A DNA stretch of 64,000 nt, from the NCBI GenBank assembly GCA_033782935.1, contig JAWQEG010001440.1, forward strand, positions 620,001-684,000, written 5' to 3'. Under the pieces are notes generated by a model. It worked only from the letters and a program-made list of their open reading frames with translations, did not search any database and was not told the DNA's origin. The stretch is from Petrolisthes cinctipes (lineage: Eukaryota > Arthropoda > Malacostraca > Decapoda > Porcellanidae). Position numbers and translations under genes: made by a program. Positions 53,330 through 64,000 of the stretch are shown here, in pieces. Within the stretch, counting starts at the first letter, position 1. Each line of letters begins with the position of its first letter.

Positions 53330-56230
53330 TGCATGCACATATTGACTTTGGGGACCTAAAATATCGATTTTCAACATGTTTTGGGCCTGTATTTTTTAAA
53401 TACTCTAACACGGAGTAGGCATGTACAGATCGCTTCTGGGACCCCAAAATATCGAATTTTCGGGTGTTTTGTGCCTGAATTTGAGATATCGACTTTGGGC
53501 ACATAAAATATCGATTTTTAGCATGTTTTGGGCTTATATTTTGAAAATATTCTAGCACTGAGTAGGCATGTACAGATCGCTTCTGGGACCCAAAAATATC
53601 GAATTTTCGGGTGTTTTGAGCCAGAATTTAAGATATAAACGGGTACAGAAGATGCATGCACATATCGACTTTTGGGCACATAAAATATCGATTTTGAGCA
53701 TGTTTTGGGCCTGTATTTTGAAAATACTCTAGCACTGAGTAGGCATGTACAGATCGCTTCTGGGACCCCAAAATATCGAATTTTCGTGTGTTTGGAGCCT
53801 GAATTTGAGATATAAACGGGTACTGAAGATGCATGCACATATCGACTTTTGGGCACATAAAATATCGATTTTGAGCATGTTTTGGGTATGTATCTTGAAA
53901 ACATTCTAACTAGGAGTAGGCATGTACAAATCGCTTCTAGGACCCAAAAATACCGAATTTGCGGGTGTTTTGAGCCTGAATTTGTGATATAAACGGGTAC
54001 AGAAAATGCATGCACATATCGACTTTGGATACTTAAAATAACGATTTTTAGCATGTTTTGTGCCAATATTTTGAAAACATTCTAGCACTGAGTAGGCATG
54101 TAAAGATCGCTTCTGAGACCATAAAATATCGTATTTTCGTGTGTTTTGAGGTTGAATTTGGGATTTAAACGGTTGCAGAAGATGCATACACATATTAACT
54201 TTAGGCACCTAAAATATCGATTTTCAGCATGTTTTGGGCCTGTATCTGTTTAGGCATGTACAGATCGCTTCTGGGACCTCGAAATATCGTATTTTCGGGT
54301 GTTTGGAGCCTGAATTTAAGATATAAACGGGTGCAGAAGATGCATACACATTTTAACTTTCGGCACCTAAAATATCGATTTTCTGCATGTTTTAGGCCTG
54401 TATCTGAGTGAGCATGTACAGATCGCTTCTGGGACCCCAAAATATCGAATTTTCGGGTGTTTGGAGCCTGAATTTAAGATATAAACGGGTGCAGAAGATG
54501 CATACACATTTTAACTTTCGGCACCTAAAATATCGATTTTCAGCATGTTTTAGGCCTGCATCTGATTGGGCATGTACAGATCGCTTCTGGGACCCCAAAA
54601 TATCGAATTTCTCGGGTGTTTGGAGCCTGAATTTAAGATATAAACGGGTACAGAAGGTGCATGCACATATGGACTTTTGGGCACCTTAAAGATTGATTTT
54701 CAGTATGTTTTGGGCCTGTATTTCGAAAATACTCTAACACGGAGTAGGCATGTACAGATCACTCCTGGGACCCCAAAATATCAAATTTCGGGTGTTTTGG
54801 GCCTGAATTTGAGATATCGACTATGGGCACCTAAAATATTGATTTTTAGCATGTTTTGGGCTTATATTTTGAAAATATTCTAGCACTGATTAGGCGTGTA
54901 CAAATCGCTTCTGGGACCCCAAAATATCGAATTTTCGGGTGTTTGGAGACTGAATTTTAGATATAAACAGGTAATAAAGATGCAAGCACATATCGACTTT
55001 TGGGCACCTAAAATATCGATTTTCAGCATGTTTTGGGCCTGTATTTTGAAAATACTCTAACACTGAGTAGGCATGTACAGATCGCTTTTGGGACCCCAAA
55101 ATATCGAATTTTCGGTTGTTTGGAGCCTGAATTTGAAATATAAACGGGTACTGAAGATGCATACACATATCGACTTTTGGGCACATAAAATATCGATTTT
55201 TAGCATGTTTTGGGCCTATATTTTGAAAATATTCTAGCACTGAGTAGGCATGTTCAGATCGCTTCTGAGACCCCAAAATATCGAATTTTCTGGTGTTTTG
55301 AGCCTGAATTTGGGATATAAACGGATACAGAATATGCATGCACATATTGACTTTGGGGACCTAAAATATCGATTTTCAACATGTTTTGGGCCTGTATTTT
55401 GAAAATACTCTAACACGGAGTAGGCATGTACAGATTGCTTCTGGGACCACAAAATATCGAATTTTCGGGTGTTTTGGGCCTGAATTTGAGATATCGACAT
55501 TGGGCACCTAAAATATCGATTTTTAGCATGTTATGGGCTTATATTTTGAAAATATTCTAGCACTGGGTATGCATGTACAGATCGCTTCTGGGACCCAAAA
55601 ATATCGAATTTTCGGGTGTTTTGAGCCTGAATTTAAGATATAAACGGGTACAGAAGATATATGCACATATCGACTTTTGGGCACATAAAATATCGATTTT
55701 GAGCATGTTTTGGGCCTGTATTTTGAAAATACTCTAGCACTGAGTAGGCATGTACAGATCGCTTCTGGGACCCCAAAATATCGAATTTTCGGGTGTTTGG
55801 AGCCTGAATTTGAGATATAAACGGGTACTGAAGATGCATGCACATATCGACTTTTGGGCACATAAAATATCGATTTTGAGCATGTTTTGGGTATGTATCT
55901 TGAAAACATTCTAACTAGGAGTAGGCATGTAGAAATCGCTTCTAGGACCCAAAAATACCGAATTTTCGGGTGTTTTGAGCCCGAATTTGAGATATAAACG
56001 GGTACAGAAGATGCATGCACATATCGACTTTGGACACTTAAAATAACGATTTTTAGCATGTTTTGTGCCAATATTTTGAAAACATTCTAGCACTGAGTAG
56101 GCATGTAAAGATCGCTTCTGAGACCATAAAATATCGTATTTTCGTGTTTTTTGAGGTTGAATTTGGGATTTAAACGGTTGCAGAAGATGCATACACATAT
56201 TAACTTTAGGCACCTAAAATATCGATTTTC
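53330..56230 (-). repeat. Duplication with 2,005-bp spacing
   Basis: About 53.3-54.2 kb and 55.3-56.2 kb share a series of private variants, including TTGGGGACCTAAAATATCG, AAAATAACGATTTTTAGC, GTGCCAATATTTTG and GAGACCATAAAATATCG. The copies lie in the same direction, with about 1.1 kb of other monomers between them. Confidence 0.8.
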
Positions 56231-58882
56231 AGCATGTTTTAGGCCTGTATCTGAGTGGGCATGTACAGATTGCTTCTGGGACCCCAAAATATCGAATTTT
56301 TGGGAGTTTGGAGACTGAATTTGAGATATAAAAGGGTACTGAAGATGCAAGCACATATCGACTTTTGGGCACATAAAATATCGGTTTTTAGCATGTTTTG
56401 GGTCTGTATCTTGAAAACATTTTAACTAGGAGTAGGCATGTACAGATCGCTTCTAGGACCCAAAAAATACCGAATTTTCGGGTGTTTTGAGCCTGAATTT
56501 GAGATAAAAACAAGTACAGAAGATGCATGCACATATCGACTTTGGACACTTAAAATATCGATTTTGAGCATGTTTTGGGTCTGCATCTTGAAAACATTCT
56601 AACTAGGAGTAGGCATGTACAAAACGCTTCTGGGACCCAAAAATATCGATTTTTCGGGTGTTTTGAGGTCGAATTTGAGATATAATCATGTGCAGAAGAT
56701 GCATACACATATTGACTTTGGGAACCTAAAATATCGATTTTCAGCATGTTTTAGGCCTGTATCTGAGCAGGCATGTACAGATCGCTTCTGGGACCCCAAA
56801 ATATCGAACTTTCGGGTGTTTGGAGCCAGAATTTGAGATATAAACGGGTATAGAAGATGCATGCACATATCGTCTTTCCCGCACCTAAAAGATCGATTTT
56901 CAGCATGTTTTGGGACTGTATCTGAGTAGGCATGTAGAGATCGCATCTGGGACCCCAAAATATCGAATTATCGTGTGATTAGAGCCTGAATTTGAGATAT
57001 AAACGGGTGTAGAAGATGCATGCACGTATCGACTTTTGGGCACCTAAAAGATCGATTTTCAGTATGTTTTGGGCTTGTATTTTGAAAATACTCTAACACG
57101 GAGTAGGCATGTACATATCGCTTCTGGGACCCCAAAATATCGAATTTTCCGGTGTTTTATGCCTAAATTTGAGATATCGACTTTGGGGACCTAAAATATC
57201 GATTTTTAGCATGTTTTGTGCCAATATTTTGAAAACATTCTAGCACTGAGTAGGCATGTAAAGATCGCTTCTGGGACCCGAAAATATAGAATTCTCGGGT
57301 GTTTTGAGCCTGAATTTGAGATATAAACGGGTACAGAAGATGCATGCACATATTGACTTTGGGCACATTAAATATGGATTTTCTGCATGTTTTTGGCCTG
57401 TATATTGAAAAAACTCTAACAAGGAGTAGGCATGTACAGATCGCTTCTGGGAACCCAATATAACGAATTTTCGGGTGTTTGGAGCCTGAATTTGAGATAT
57501 AAACGGGTACAGAAGATGCGTGCACATATCGACTTTTGGGCACCTAAAAAAATCGATTTTCAGTATGTTTTAGGCCTGTATTTTGAAAATACTCTAACAC
57601 GGATTAGGCATGTACAGATCGATTCTGGGACCCCAAAATATCGAATTTTCGGGTGTTTTGGGCCTGAATTTGAGATATCGACGTTGGGCACCTAAATTAT
57701 TGATTTTTAGCATGTTTTTTACCTATATTTTGAAAATATTCTAGCACTGAGTAGGCATGTACAGATCGCTTCTGGAACCCCAAAATATCCAATTTTCGGG
57801 TGTTTTGAGCCTGAATTTGAGATATAAACGGGTACTGAAGATGCATGCACATATCGACTTTTGGGCACCTAATATATCGATTTTGAGCATGTTTTGGGTC
57901 TGTATCTTGAAAATATTCTAACTAGGAGTAGGCATGTACAGATCTCTTCTAGTACCCAAAAATACCGAATTTTCGGGTTTTTTTGAGCCTGAATTTAAGA
58001 TATAAACGGGTACAGAAGGTGCATGCACATATGGACTTTTGGGCACCTAAAAGATTGATTTTCAGTATGTTTTGGGCCTGTATCTGAGTAGGCATGTAGA
58101 GATCGCATCTGGGACCCCAAAATATCGAATTTTCGTGTGATTGGAGCCTGAATTTGAGATATAAACGGGTGCAGAAGATGCATGCACGTATGGACTTTTG
58201 GGCACCTAAAAGATTGATTTTCAGTATGTTTTGGGCCTGTATTTCGAAAATACTCTAACACGTAGTAGGCATGTACAGATCGCTCCTGGGACCCCAAAAT
58301 ATCGAATTTTCGGGTGTTTTGGGCCTGAATTTGAGATATCGACTATGTGCACCTAAAATATTGATTTTTAGCATGTTTTGGGCTTATATTTTGAAAATAT
58401 TCTAGCACTGATTAGGCATGTACAGATCACTTCTGGGACCCCAAAATATCGAATTTTCGGGTGTTTGGAGACTGAATTTTAGATATAAACAGTTACTCAA
58501 GATGCAAGCACATATCGACTTTTGGGCACCTAAAATATCGATTTTCAGCATGTTTTGGGCCTGTATTTTGAAAATACTCTAACACTGAGTAGGCATGTAC
58601 AGGTTGCTTCTGGGACCCCAAAATATCGACTTTTCGTGTGTTTGGAGCCTGAATTTGAGATATAAACGGGTACTGAAGATGCAAGCACATATCGACTTTT
58701 GGGCATATAAAATATCGGTTTTTAGCATGTTTTGGGTCTGTATCTTGAAAACATTTTAACTAGGAGTAAGCATGTACAGATCGCTTCTAGGACCCAAAAA
58801 TACCGAATTTTCGGGTGTTTTGAGCCTGAATTTGAGATATAAACAAGTACAGAAGATGCATGCACATATCGACTTTTGACAC

Positions 58883-59728
58883 TTAAAATATCGATTTTGA
58901 GCATGTTTTGGGTCTGCATCTTGAAAACATTCTAACTAGGAGTAGGCATGTACAAAACGCTTCTGGGACCCAAAAATATCGATTTTTCGGGTGTTTTGAG
59001 GTAGAATTTGGGATATAATCATGTGCAGAAGATGCATACACATATTGACTTTGGGAACCTAAAATATCGATTTTCAGCATGTTTTGGGCCTGTATCTGAG
59101 CAGGCATGTACAGATCGCTTCTGGGACCCCAAAATATCGAACTTTCGGGTGTTTGGAGCCAGAATTTGAGATATAAACGGGTACAGAAGATGCATGCACA
59201 TATCGTCTTTCGCGCTCCTAAAAGATCGATTTTCAGCATGTTTTGGGCCTGTATCTGAGTAGGCATGTAGAGATCGCATCTGGGACCCCAAAATATTGAA
59301 TTTTTGTGTGATTGGAGCCTGAATTTGAGATATAAACGGGTGCAGAAGATGCATGCACGTATCGACTTTTGGGCACCTAAAAGATCGATTTTCCGTATGT
59401 TTTGGGTATGTATCTTGAAAACATTATAACTAGGAGTAGGCATGTACATATCGCTTCTAGGACCCAAAAATACCGAATTTTCGTGTGTTTTGAGCCTGAA
59501 TTTGAGATATAAATGTGTACAGAAGATGCATGCACATATCGACTTTGGACACATAAAATAACGATTTTTAGCATGTTTTGTGCCAATATTTTGAAAACAT
59601 TCTAGCACTGAGTAGGCATGTAAAGATCGCTTCTGAGACCATAAAATATCGAATTTTCGTGTGTTTTGAGGTTGAATTTGGGATTTAAACGGTTGCAGAA
59701 GATGCATACACATATTAACTTTAGGCAC
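58883..59728 (-). other. Longest stop-free frame (281 codons), probably not a gene
   Basis: An ATG-initiated frame crosses about five monomers. Because 176 is not a multiple of three, each monomer is read in a different frame from the last. The translation therefore cycles through three unrelated repeat texts, such as MPKVNMCMHLLQPFKSQ, SICACIFCTHLYLKF and MLKIDILGSQSQYVYASS. It is rich in Lys, Ser, Tyr, Ile and Cys, with no domain I recognise and no sign of a signal peptide, intron or promoter. It is open only because this copy lost the few stops in the consensus. Confidence 0.4.
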
Positions 59729-60289
59729 CTAAAATATCGATTTTCAGCATGTTTTGGGCCTGTATCTGTTTAGGCATGTACAGATCGCTTCTGGGACCCC
59801 GAAATATCGTTTTTTCGGGTGTTTGGAGCCTGAATTTATGATATAAACGGGTGCAGAAGATGCATACACATTTTAATTTTCGGCACCTAAAATATCGATT
59901 TTCTGCATGTTTTAGGCCTGAATCTGAGTGGGCATGTACAGATCGCTTCTGGGCCCAAAAATATCGAATTTTCGGGTGTTTGGAGCCTGAATTTAAGAAA
60001 TAAACGGGTGCAGAAGATGCATACACATTTTAACTTTCGGCACCTAAAATATCGATTTTCAGCATGTTTTAGGCCTGTATCTGAGTGGGCATGTACAGAT
60101 TGCTTCTGGGACCCCAAAATATCGAATTTTTGGGAGTTTGGAGACTGAATTTGAGATATAAAAGGGTACTGAAGATGCAAGCACATATCGACTTTTGGGC
60201 ACATAAAATATCGGTTTTTAGCATGTTTTGGGTCTGTATCTTGAAAACATTTTAACTAGGAGTAGGCATGTACAGATCGCTTCTAGGAC

Positions 60290-60340
60290 CCAAAAAATAC
60301 CGAATTTTCGGGTGTTTTGAGGTCGAATTTGGGATATAAT
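60290..60340 (-). repeat. Clean loss of one 176-bp monomer
   Basis: The stretch before 60.3 kb matches 56.2-56.48 kb at a shift of 3,830 bp. After it, the match continues at 3,654 bp, a change of exactly 176 bp. At 56,485 GGTGTTTTGAG is followed by CCTGAATTTG, and at 56,661 it is followed by GTCGAATTTG. The second copy has only the latter join. One whole monomer was removed between homologous points. Confidence 0.8.
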
Positions 60341-62535
60341 CATGTGCAGAAGATGCATACACATATTGACTCTGGGAACCTAAAATATCGATTTTCAGCA
60401 TGTTTTAGGCCTGTATCTGAGCAGGCATGTACAGATCGCTTCTGGGACCCCAAAATATCGAACTTTCGGGTGTTTGGAGCCAGAATTTGAGATATAAACG
60501 GGTATAGAAGATGCATGCACATATCGTCTTTCCCGCACCTAAAAGATCGATTTTCAGCATGTTTTGGGACTGTATCTGAGTAGGCATGTAGAGATCGCAT
60601 CTGGGACCCCAAAATATCGAATTTTCGTGTGATTGGAGCCTGAATTTGAGATATAAACGGGTGTAGAAGATGCATGCACGTATCGACTTTTGGGCAACTA
60701 AAAGATCGATTTTCAGTATGTTTTGGGCTTGTATTTTGAAAATACTCTAACACGGAGTAGGCATGTACATATCGCTTCTGGGACCCCAAAATATCGAATT
60801 TTCCGGTGTTTTATGCCTAAATTTGAGATATCGACTTTGGGGACCTAAAATATCGATTTTTAGCATGTTTTGTGCCAAAATTTTGAAAACATTCTAGCAC
60901 TGAGTAGGCATGTAAAGATCGCTTCTGGGACCCCAAAATATAGAATTCTCGGGTGTTTTGAGCCTGAATTTGAGATATAAACGGGTACAGAAGATGCATG
61001 CACATATTGACTTTGGGCACATTAAATATGGATTTTCTGCATGTTTTTGGCCTGTATATTGAAAAAACTCTAACAAGGAGTAGGCATGTACAGATCGCTT
61101 CTGGGAACCCAATATAACGAATTTTCGGGTGTTTGGAGCCTGAATTTGAGATATAAACGGGTACAGAAGATGCGTGCACATATCGACTTTTGGGCACCTA
61201 AAAAAATCGATTTTCAGTATGTTTTAGGCCTGTATTTTGAAAATACTCTAACACGGATTAGGCATGTACAGATCGCTTCTGGGACCCCAAAATATCGAAT
61301 TTTCGGGTGTTTTGGGCCTGAATTTGAGATATCGACGTTGGGCACCTAAATTATTGATTTTTAGCATGTTTTTTACCTATATTTTGAAAATATTCTAGCA
61401 CTGAGTAGGCATGTACAGATCGCTTCTGGAACCCCAAAATATCCAATTTTCGGGTGTTTTGAGCCTGAATTTGAGATATAAACGGGTACTGAAGATGCAT
61501 GCACATATCGACTTTTGGGCACCTAATATATCGATTTTGAGCATGTTTTGGGTCTGTATCTTGAAAATATTCTAACTAGGAGTAGGCATGTACAGATCTC
61601 TTCTAGTACCCAAAAATACCGAATTTTCGGGTGTTTTGAGCCTGAATTTAAGATATAAACGGGTACAGAAGGTGCATGCACATATGGACTTTTGGGCATC
61701 TAAAAGATTGATTTTCAGTATGTTTTGGGCCTGTATCTGAGTAGGCATGTAGAGATCGCATCTGGGACCCATAAATATCGAATTTTCGTGTGATTGGAGC
61801 CTGAATTTGAGTTATAAACGGGTGCAGAAGATGCATGCACGTATGGACTTTAGGGCACCTAAAAGATTGATTTTCAGTATGTTTTGGGCCTGTATTTCGA
61901 AAATACTCTAACACGTAGTAGGCATGTACAGATCGCTCCTGGGACCCCAAAATATCGAATTTTCGGGTGTTTTGGGCCTGAATTTGAGATATCGACTATG
62001 TGCACCTAAAATATTGATTTTTAGCATGTTTTGGGCTTATATTTTGAAAATATTCTAGCACTGATTAGGCATGTACAGATCGCTTCTGGGACCCCAAAAT
62101 ATCGAATTTTCGGGTGTTTGGAGACTGAATTTTAGATATAAACAGGTACTCAAGATGCAAGCACATATCGACTTTTGGGCACCTAAAATATCGATTTTCA
62201 GCATGTTTTGGGCCTGTATTTTGAAAATACTCTAACACTGAGTAGGCATGTACAGATTGCTTCTGGGACCCCAAAATATCGACTTTTCGTGTGTTTGGAG
62301 CCTGAATTTGAGATATAAACGGGTACTGAAGATGCAAGCACATATCGACTTTTGGGCATATAAAACATCGGTTTTTAGCATGTTTTGGGTCTGTATCTTG
62401 AAAACATTTTAACTAGGAGTAAGCATGTACAGATCGCTTCTAGGACCCAAAAATACTGAATTTTCGGGTGTTTTGAGCCTGAATTTGAGATATAAACAAG
62501 TACAGAAGATGCATGCACATATCGACTTTTGACAC

Positions 62536-63381
62536 TTAAAATATCGATTTTGAGCATGTTTTGGGTCTGCATCTTGAAAACATTCTAACTAGGAGTAGGC
62601 ATGTACAAAACGCTTCTGGGACCCAAAAATATCGATTTTTCGGGTGTTTTGAGGTCGAATTTGGGATATAATCATGTGCAGAAGATGCATACACATATTG
62701 ACTTTGGGAACCTAAAATATCGATTTTCAGCATGTTTTGGGCCTGTATCTGAGCAGGCATGTACAGATCGCTTCTGGGACCCCAAAATATCGAACTTTCG
62801 GGTGTTTGGAGCCAGAATTTGAGATATAAACGGGTACAGAAGATGCATGCACATATCGTCTTTCGCGCTCCTAAAAGATCGATTTTCAGCATGTTTTGGG
62901 CCTGTATCTGAGTAGGCATGTAGAGATCGCATCTGGGACCCCAAAATATCGAATTTTCGTGTGATTGGAGCCTGAATTTGAGATATAAACGGGTGCAGAA
63001 GATGCATGCACGTATCGACTTTTGGGCACCTAAAAGATCGATTTTCAGTATGTTTTGGGTATGTATCTTGAAAACATTATAACTAGGAGTAGGCATGTAC
63101 AGATCGCTTCTAGGACCCAAAAATACCGAATTTTCGTGTGTTTTGAGCCTGAATTTGAGATATAAACGTGTACAGAAGATGCATGCACATATCGACTTTG
63201 GACACTTAAAATAACGATTTTTAGCATGTTTTGTGCCAATATTTTGAAAACATTCTAGCACTGAGTAGGCATGTAAAGATCGCTTCTGAGACCATAAAAT
63301 TTCGAATTTTCGTGTGTTTTGAGGTTGAATTTGGGATTTAAACGGTTGCAGAAGATGCATACACATATTAACTTTAGGCAC
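62536..63381 (-). other. Second copy of the 281-codon stop-free frame
   Basis: This lies 3,653 bp from the first copy and has the same length, with a few substitutions. It is preserved because the whole 3.65-kb block is recently duplicated, so the shared length is not independent evidence for coding. Confidence 0.4.
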
Positions 63382-64000
63382 CTAAAATATCGATTTTCAG
63401 CATGTTTTGGGCCTGTATCTGTTTAGGCATGTACAGATCGCTTCTGGGACCCCGAAATATCGTTTTTTCGGGTGTTTGGAGCCTGAATTTAAGATATAAA
63501 CGGGTGCAGAAGATGCATACACATTTTAACTTTCGGCACCTAAAATATCGATTTTCTGCATGTTTTAGGCCTGTATCTGAGTGGGCATGTACAGATCGCT
63601 TCTGGGCCCCAAAATATCGAATTTTCGGGTGTTTGGAGCCTGAATTTAAGATATAAACGGGTGCAGAAGATGCATACACATTTTAACTTTCGGCACCTAA
63701 AATATCGATTTTCAGCATGTTTTAGGCCTGTATCTGAGTGGGCATGTACAGATCGCTTCTGGGACCCCAAAATATCGAATTTTCGGGTGTTTTGAGCCTG
63801 AATTTGAGATATAAACGGGTACAGAAGGTGCATGCACATATGGACTTTTGGGCACCTAAAAGATTGATTTTCAGTATGTTTTGGGCCTGTATTTCGAAAA
63901 TACTCTAACACGGAGTAGGCATGTACAGATCGCTCCTGGGACCCCAAAATATCGAATTTTCGGGTGTTTTGGGCCTGAATTTGAGATATCGACTATGGGC

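Larger units (their letters stand above)
56690..63780 (-). repeat. Large higher-order repeat, period about 3,654 bp
   Basis: The first copy runs from about 56.69 to 60.34 kb and the second from 60.34 to about 63.78 kb. Private variants recur at 3,653-3,654 bp throughout, for example CATATCGTCTTTCCCGCACC, CACATTAAATATGGATTTTC, CACCTAAAAAAATCG and CATGTTTTTTACC. The copies are nearly identical by eye. After about 63,780 the sequence instead resembles 54.6 kb and 58.0 kb, so the third copy is not a simple continuation. Confidence 0.85.
24557..64000 (-). repeat. Satellite B, right arm (opposite direction)
   Basis: The same 176-bp family, now reading on the minus strand, without interruption to the end of the window. 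Besides 176-bp copies it contains many copies of about 147 and 158 bp. Several subfamilies can be told apart by linked variants on the + strand: GGTCTGTATCTTG with TAACTAGGAG; GAGCCTATATTTTG with GAGGTTGAATTTGGG; GGCCTGTATTTTG with ACACGGAG; and GGCCTGTATCTGAG. They succeed one another in a loose six-monomer order. I see no gene, transposon or unique sequence. Confidence 0.97.

Noticed and set aside
13660..63780. Near-identical blocks (879, 1,011, 1,935 and 3,654 bp) as assembly duplications
   Set aside because: The copies differ by scattered substitutions and by monomer-sized indels, and several periods are nested, as in real higher-order repeats. I cannot exclude error without the reads.
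12634..63947. Dozens of reading frames of 60-281 codons in satellite B on both strands
   Set aside because: They all follow the 176-bp repeat, change reading frame with each monomer and vary with monomer subtype. No start context, domain or codon pattern suggests a real gene. Their sense-strand bias is explained by the scarcity of stops in the repeat.
1..64000. tRNA, rRNA, snRNA genes or insertion sequences
   Set aside because: No cloverleaf consensus boxes, rRNA-like conserved stretches, terminal inverted repeats or transposase-like frames were seen on either strand outside the satellite pattern.
12412..64000. Relationship between satellites A and B
   Set aside because: I looked for shared segments on both strands. 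Only short A/T-rich words such as AAATAT are common to both, which is expected by chance.

Overview
This window is satellite DNA from end to end. I find no gene, RNA gene, transposon or CRISPR array that I can support. The organism is a eukaryote: 64 kb made of two unrelated tandem-repeat families, with monomer sizes and higher-order repeats typical of centromeric, pericentromeric or subtelomeric heterochromatin, is not seen in bacteria, archaea or organelles. Neither family is one I recognise, so I do not name a clade.

Layout: (1) 1 to about 12,411 is satellite A. Its monomer is about 62 bp, with a frequent 54-bp form that lacks 8 bp of the linker. Each monomer has a conserved core of about 40 bp carrying two overlapping inverted repeats, plus a G/T-rich linker of about 22 bp whose G-rich strand is always the + strand. 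(2) At 12,411-12,413 satellite A passes directly into satellite B with no unique sequence between them. (3) 12,412 to 24,556 is satellite B in what I call the sense direction. The monomer is 176 bp, made of two diverged 88-bp halves. (4) At about 24,553-24,556 the array flips. From there to 64,000 (and beyond the window) satellite B runs in the opposite direction on the + strand.

The two satellite B arms have different internal organisation. The left arm is almost all 176-bp monomers, arranged in local blocks with periods of 528, 879, 1,232 and 1,935 bp (3, 5, 7 and 11 monomers). The right arm mixes 176-bp monomers with two recurrent shortened forms: about 147 bp, with a 29-bp deletion in one half, and about 158 bp, with an 18-bp deletion that removes a palindrome. 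Its cleanest higher-order unit is a six-monomer block of 1,011 bp at 36.85-39.06 kb. The last 7 kb is a 3,654-bp block present nearly twice. Nested duplications at many scales show unequal exchange in units of whole monomers.

There are many open reading frames (up to 281 codons), but each follows the repeat through successive frames and changes with monomer variants. I read them as by-products of a repeat whose sense strand is poor in stop codons, not as genes. The observations most worth a second look are the 88+88 ancestry of satellite B, the fold-back inversion with a 61-bp spacer, the palindrome in satellite B whose two ends mostly vary together, the alternative hairpins in satellite A, the arm-specific deletion variants, and the clean A/B boundary. 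All alignments were done by eye. Block borders are good to about one monomer unless a base position is given.
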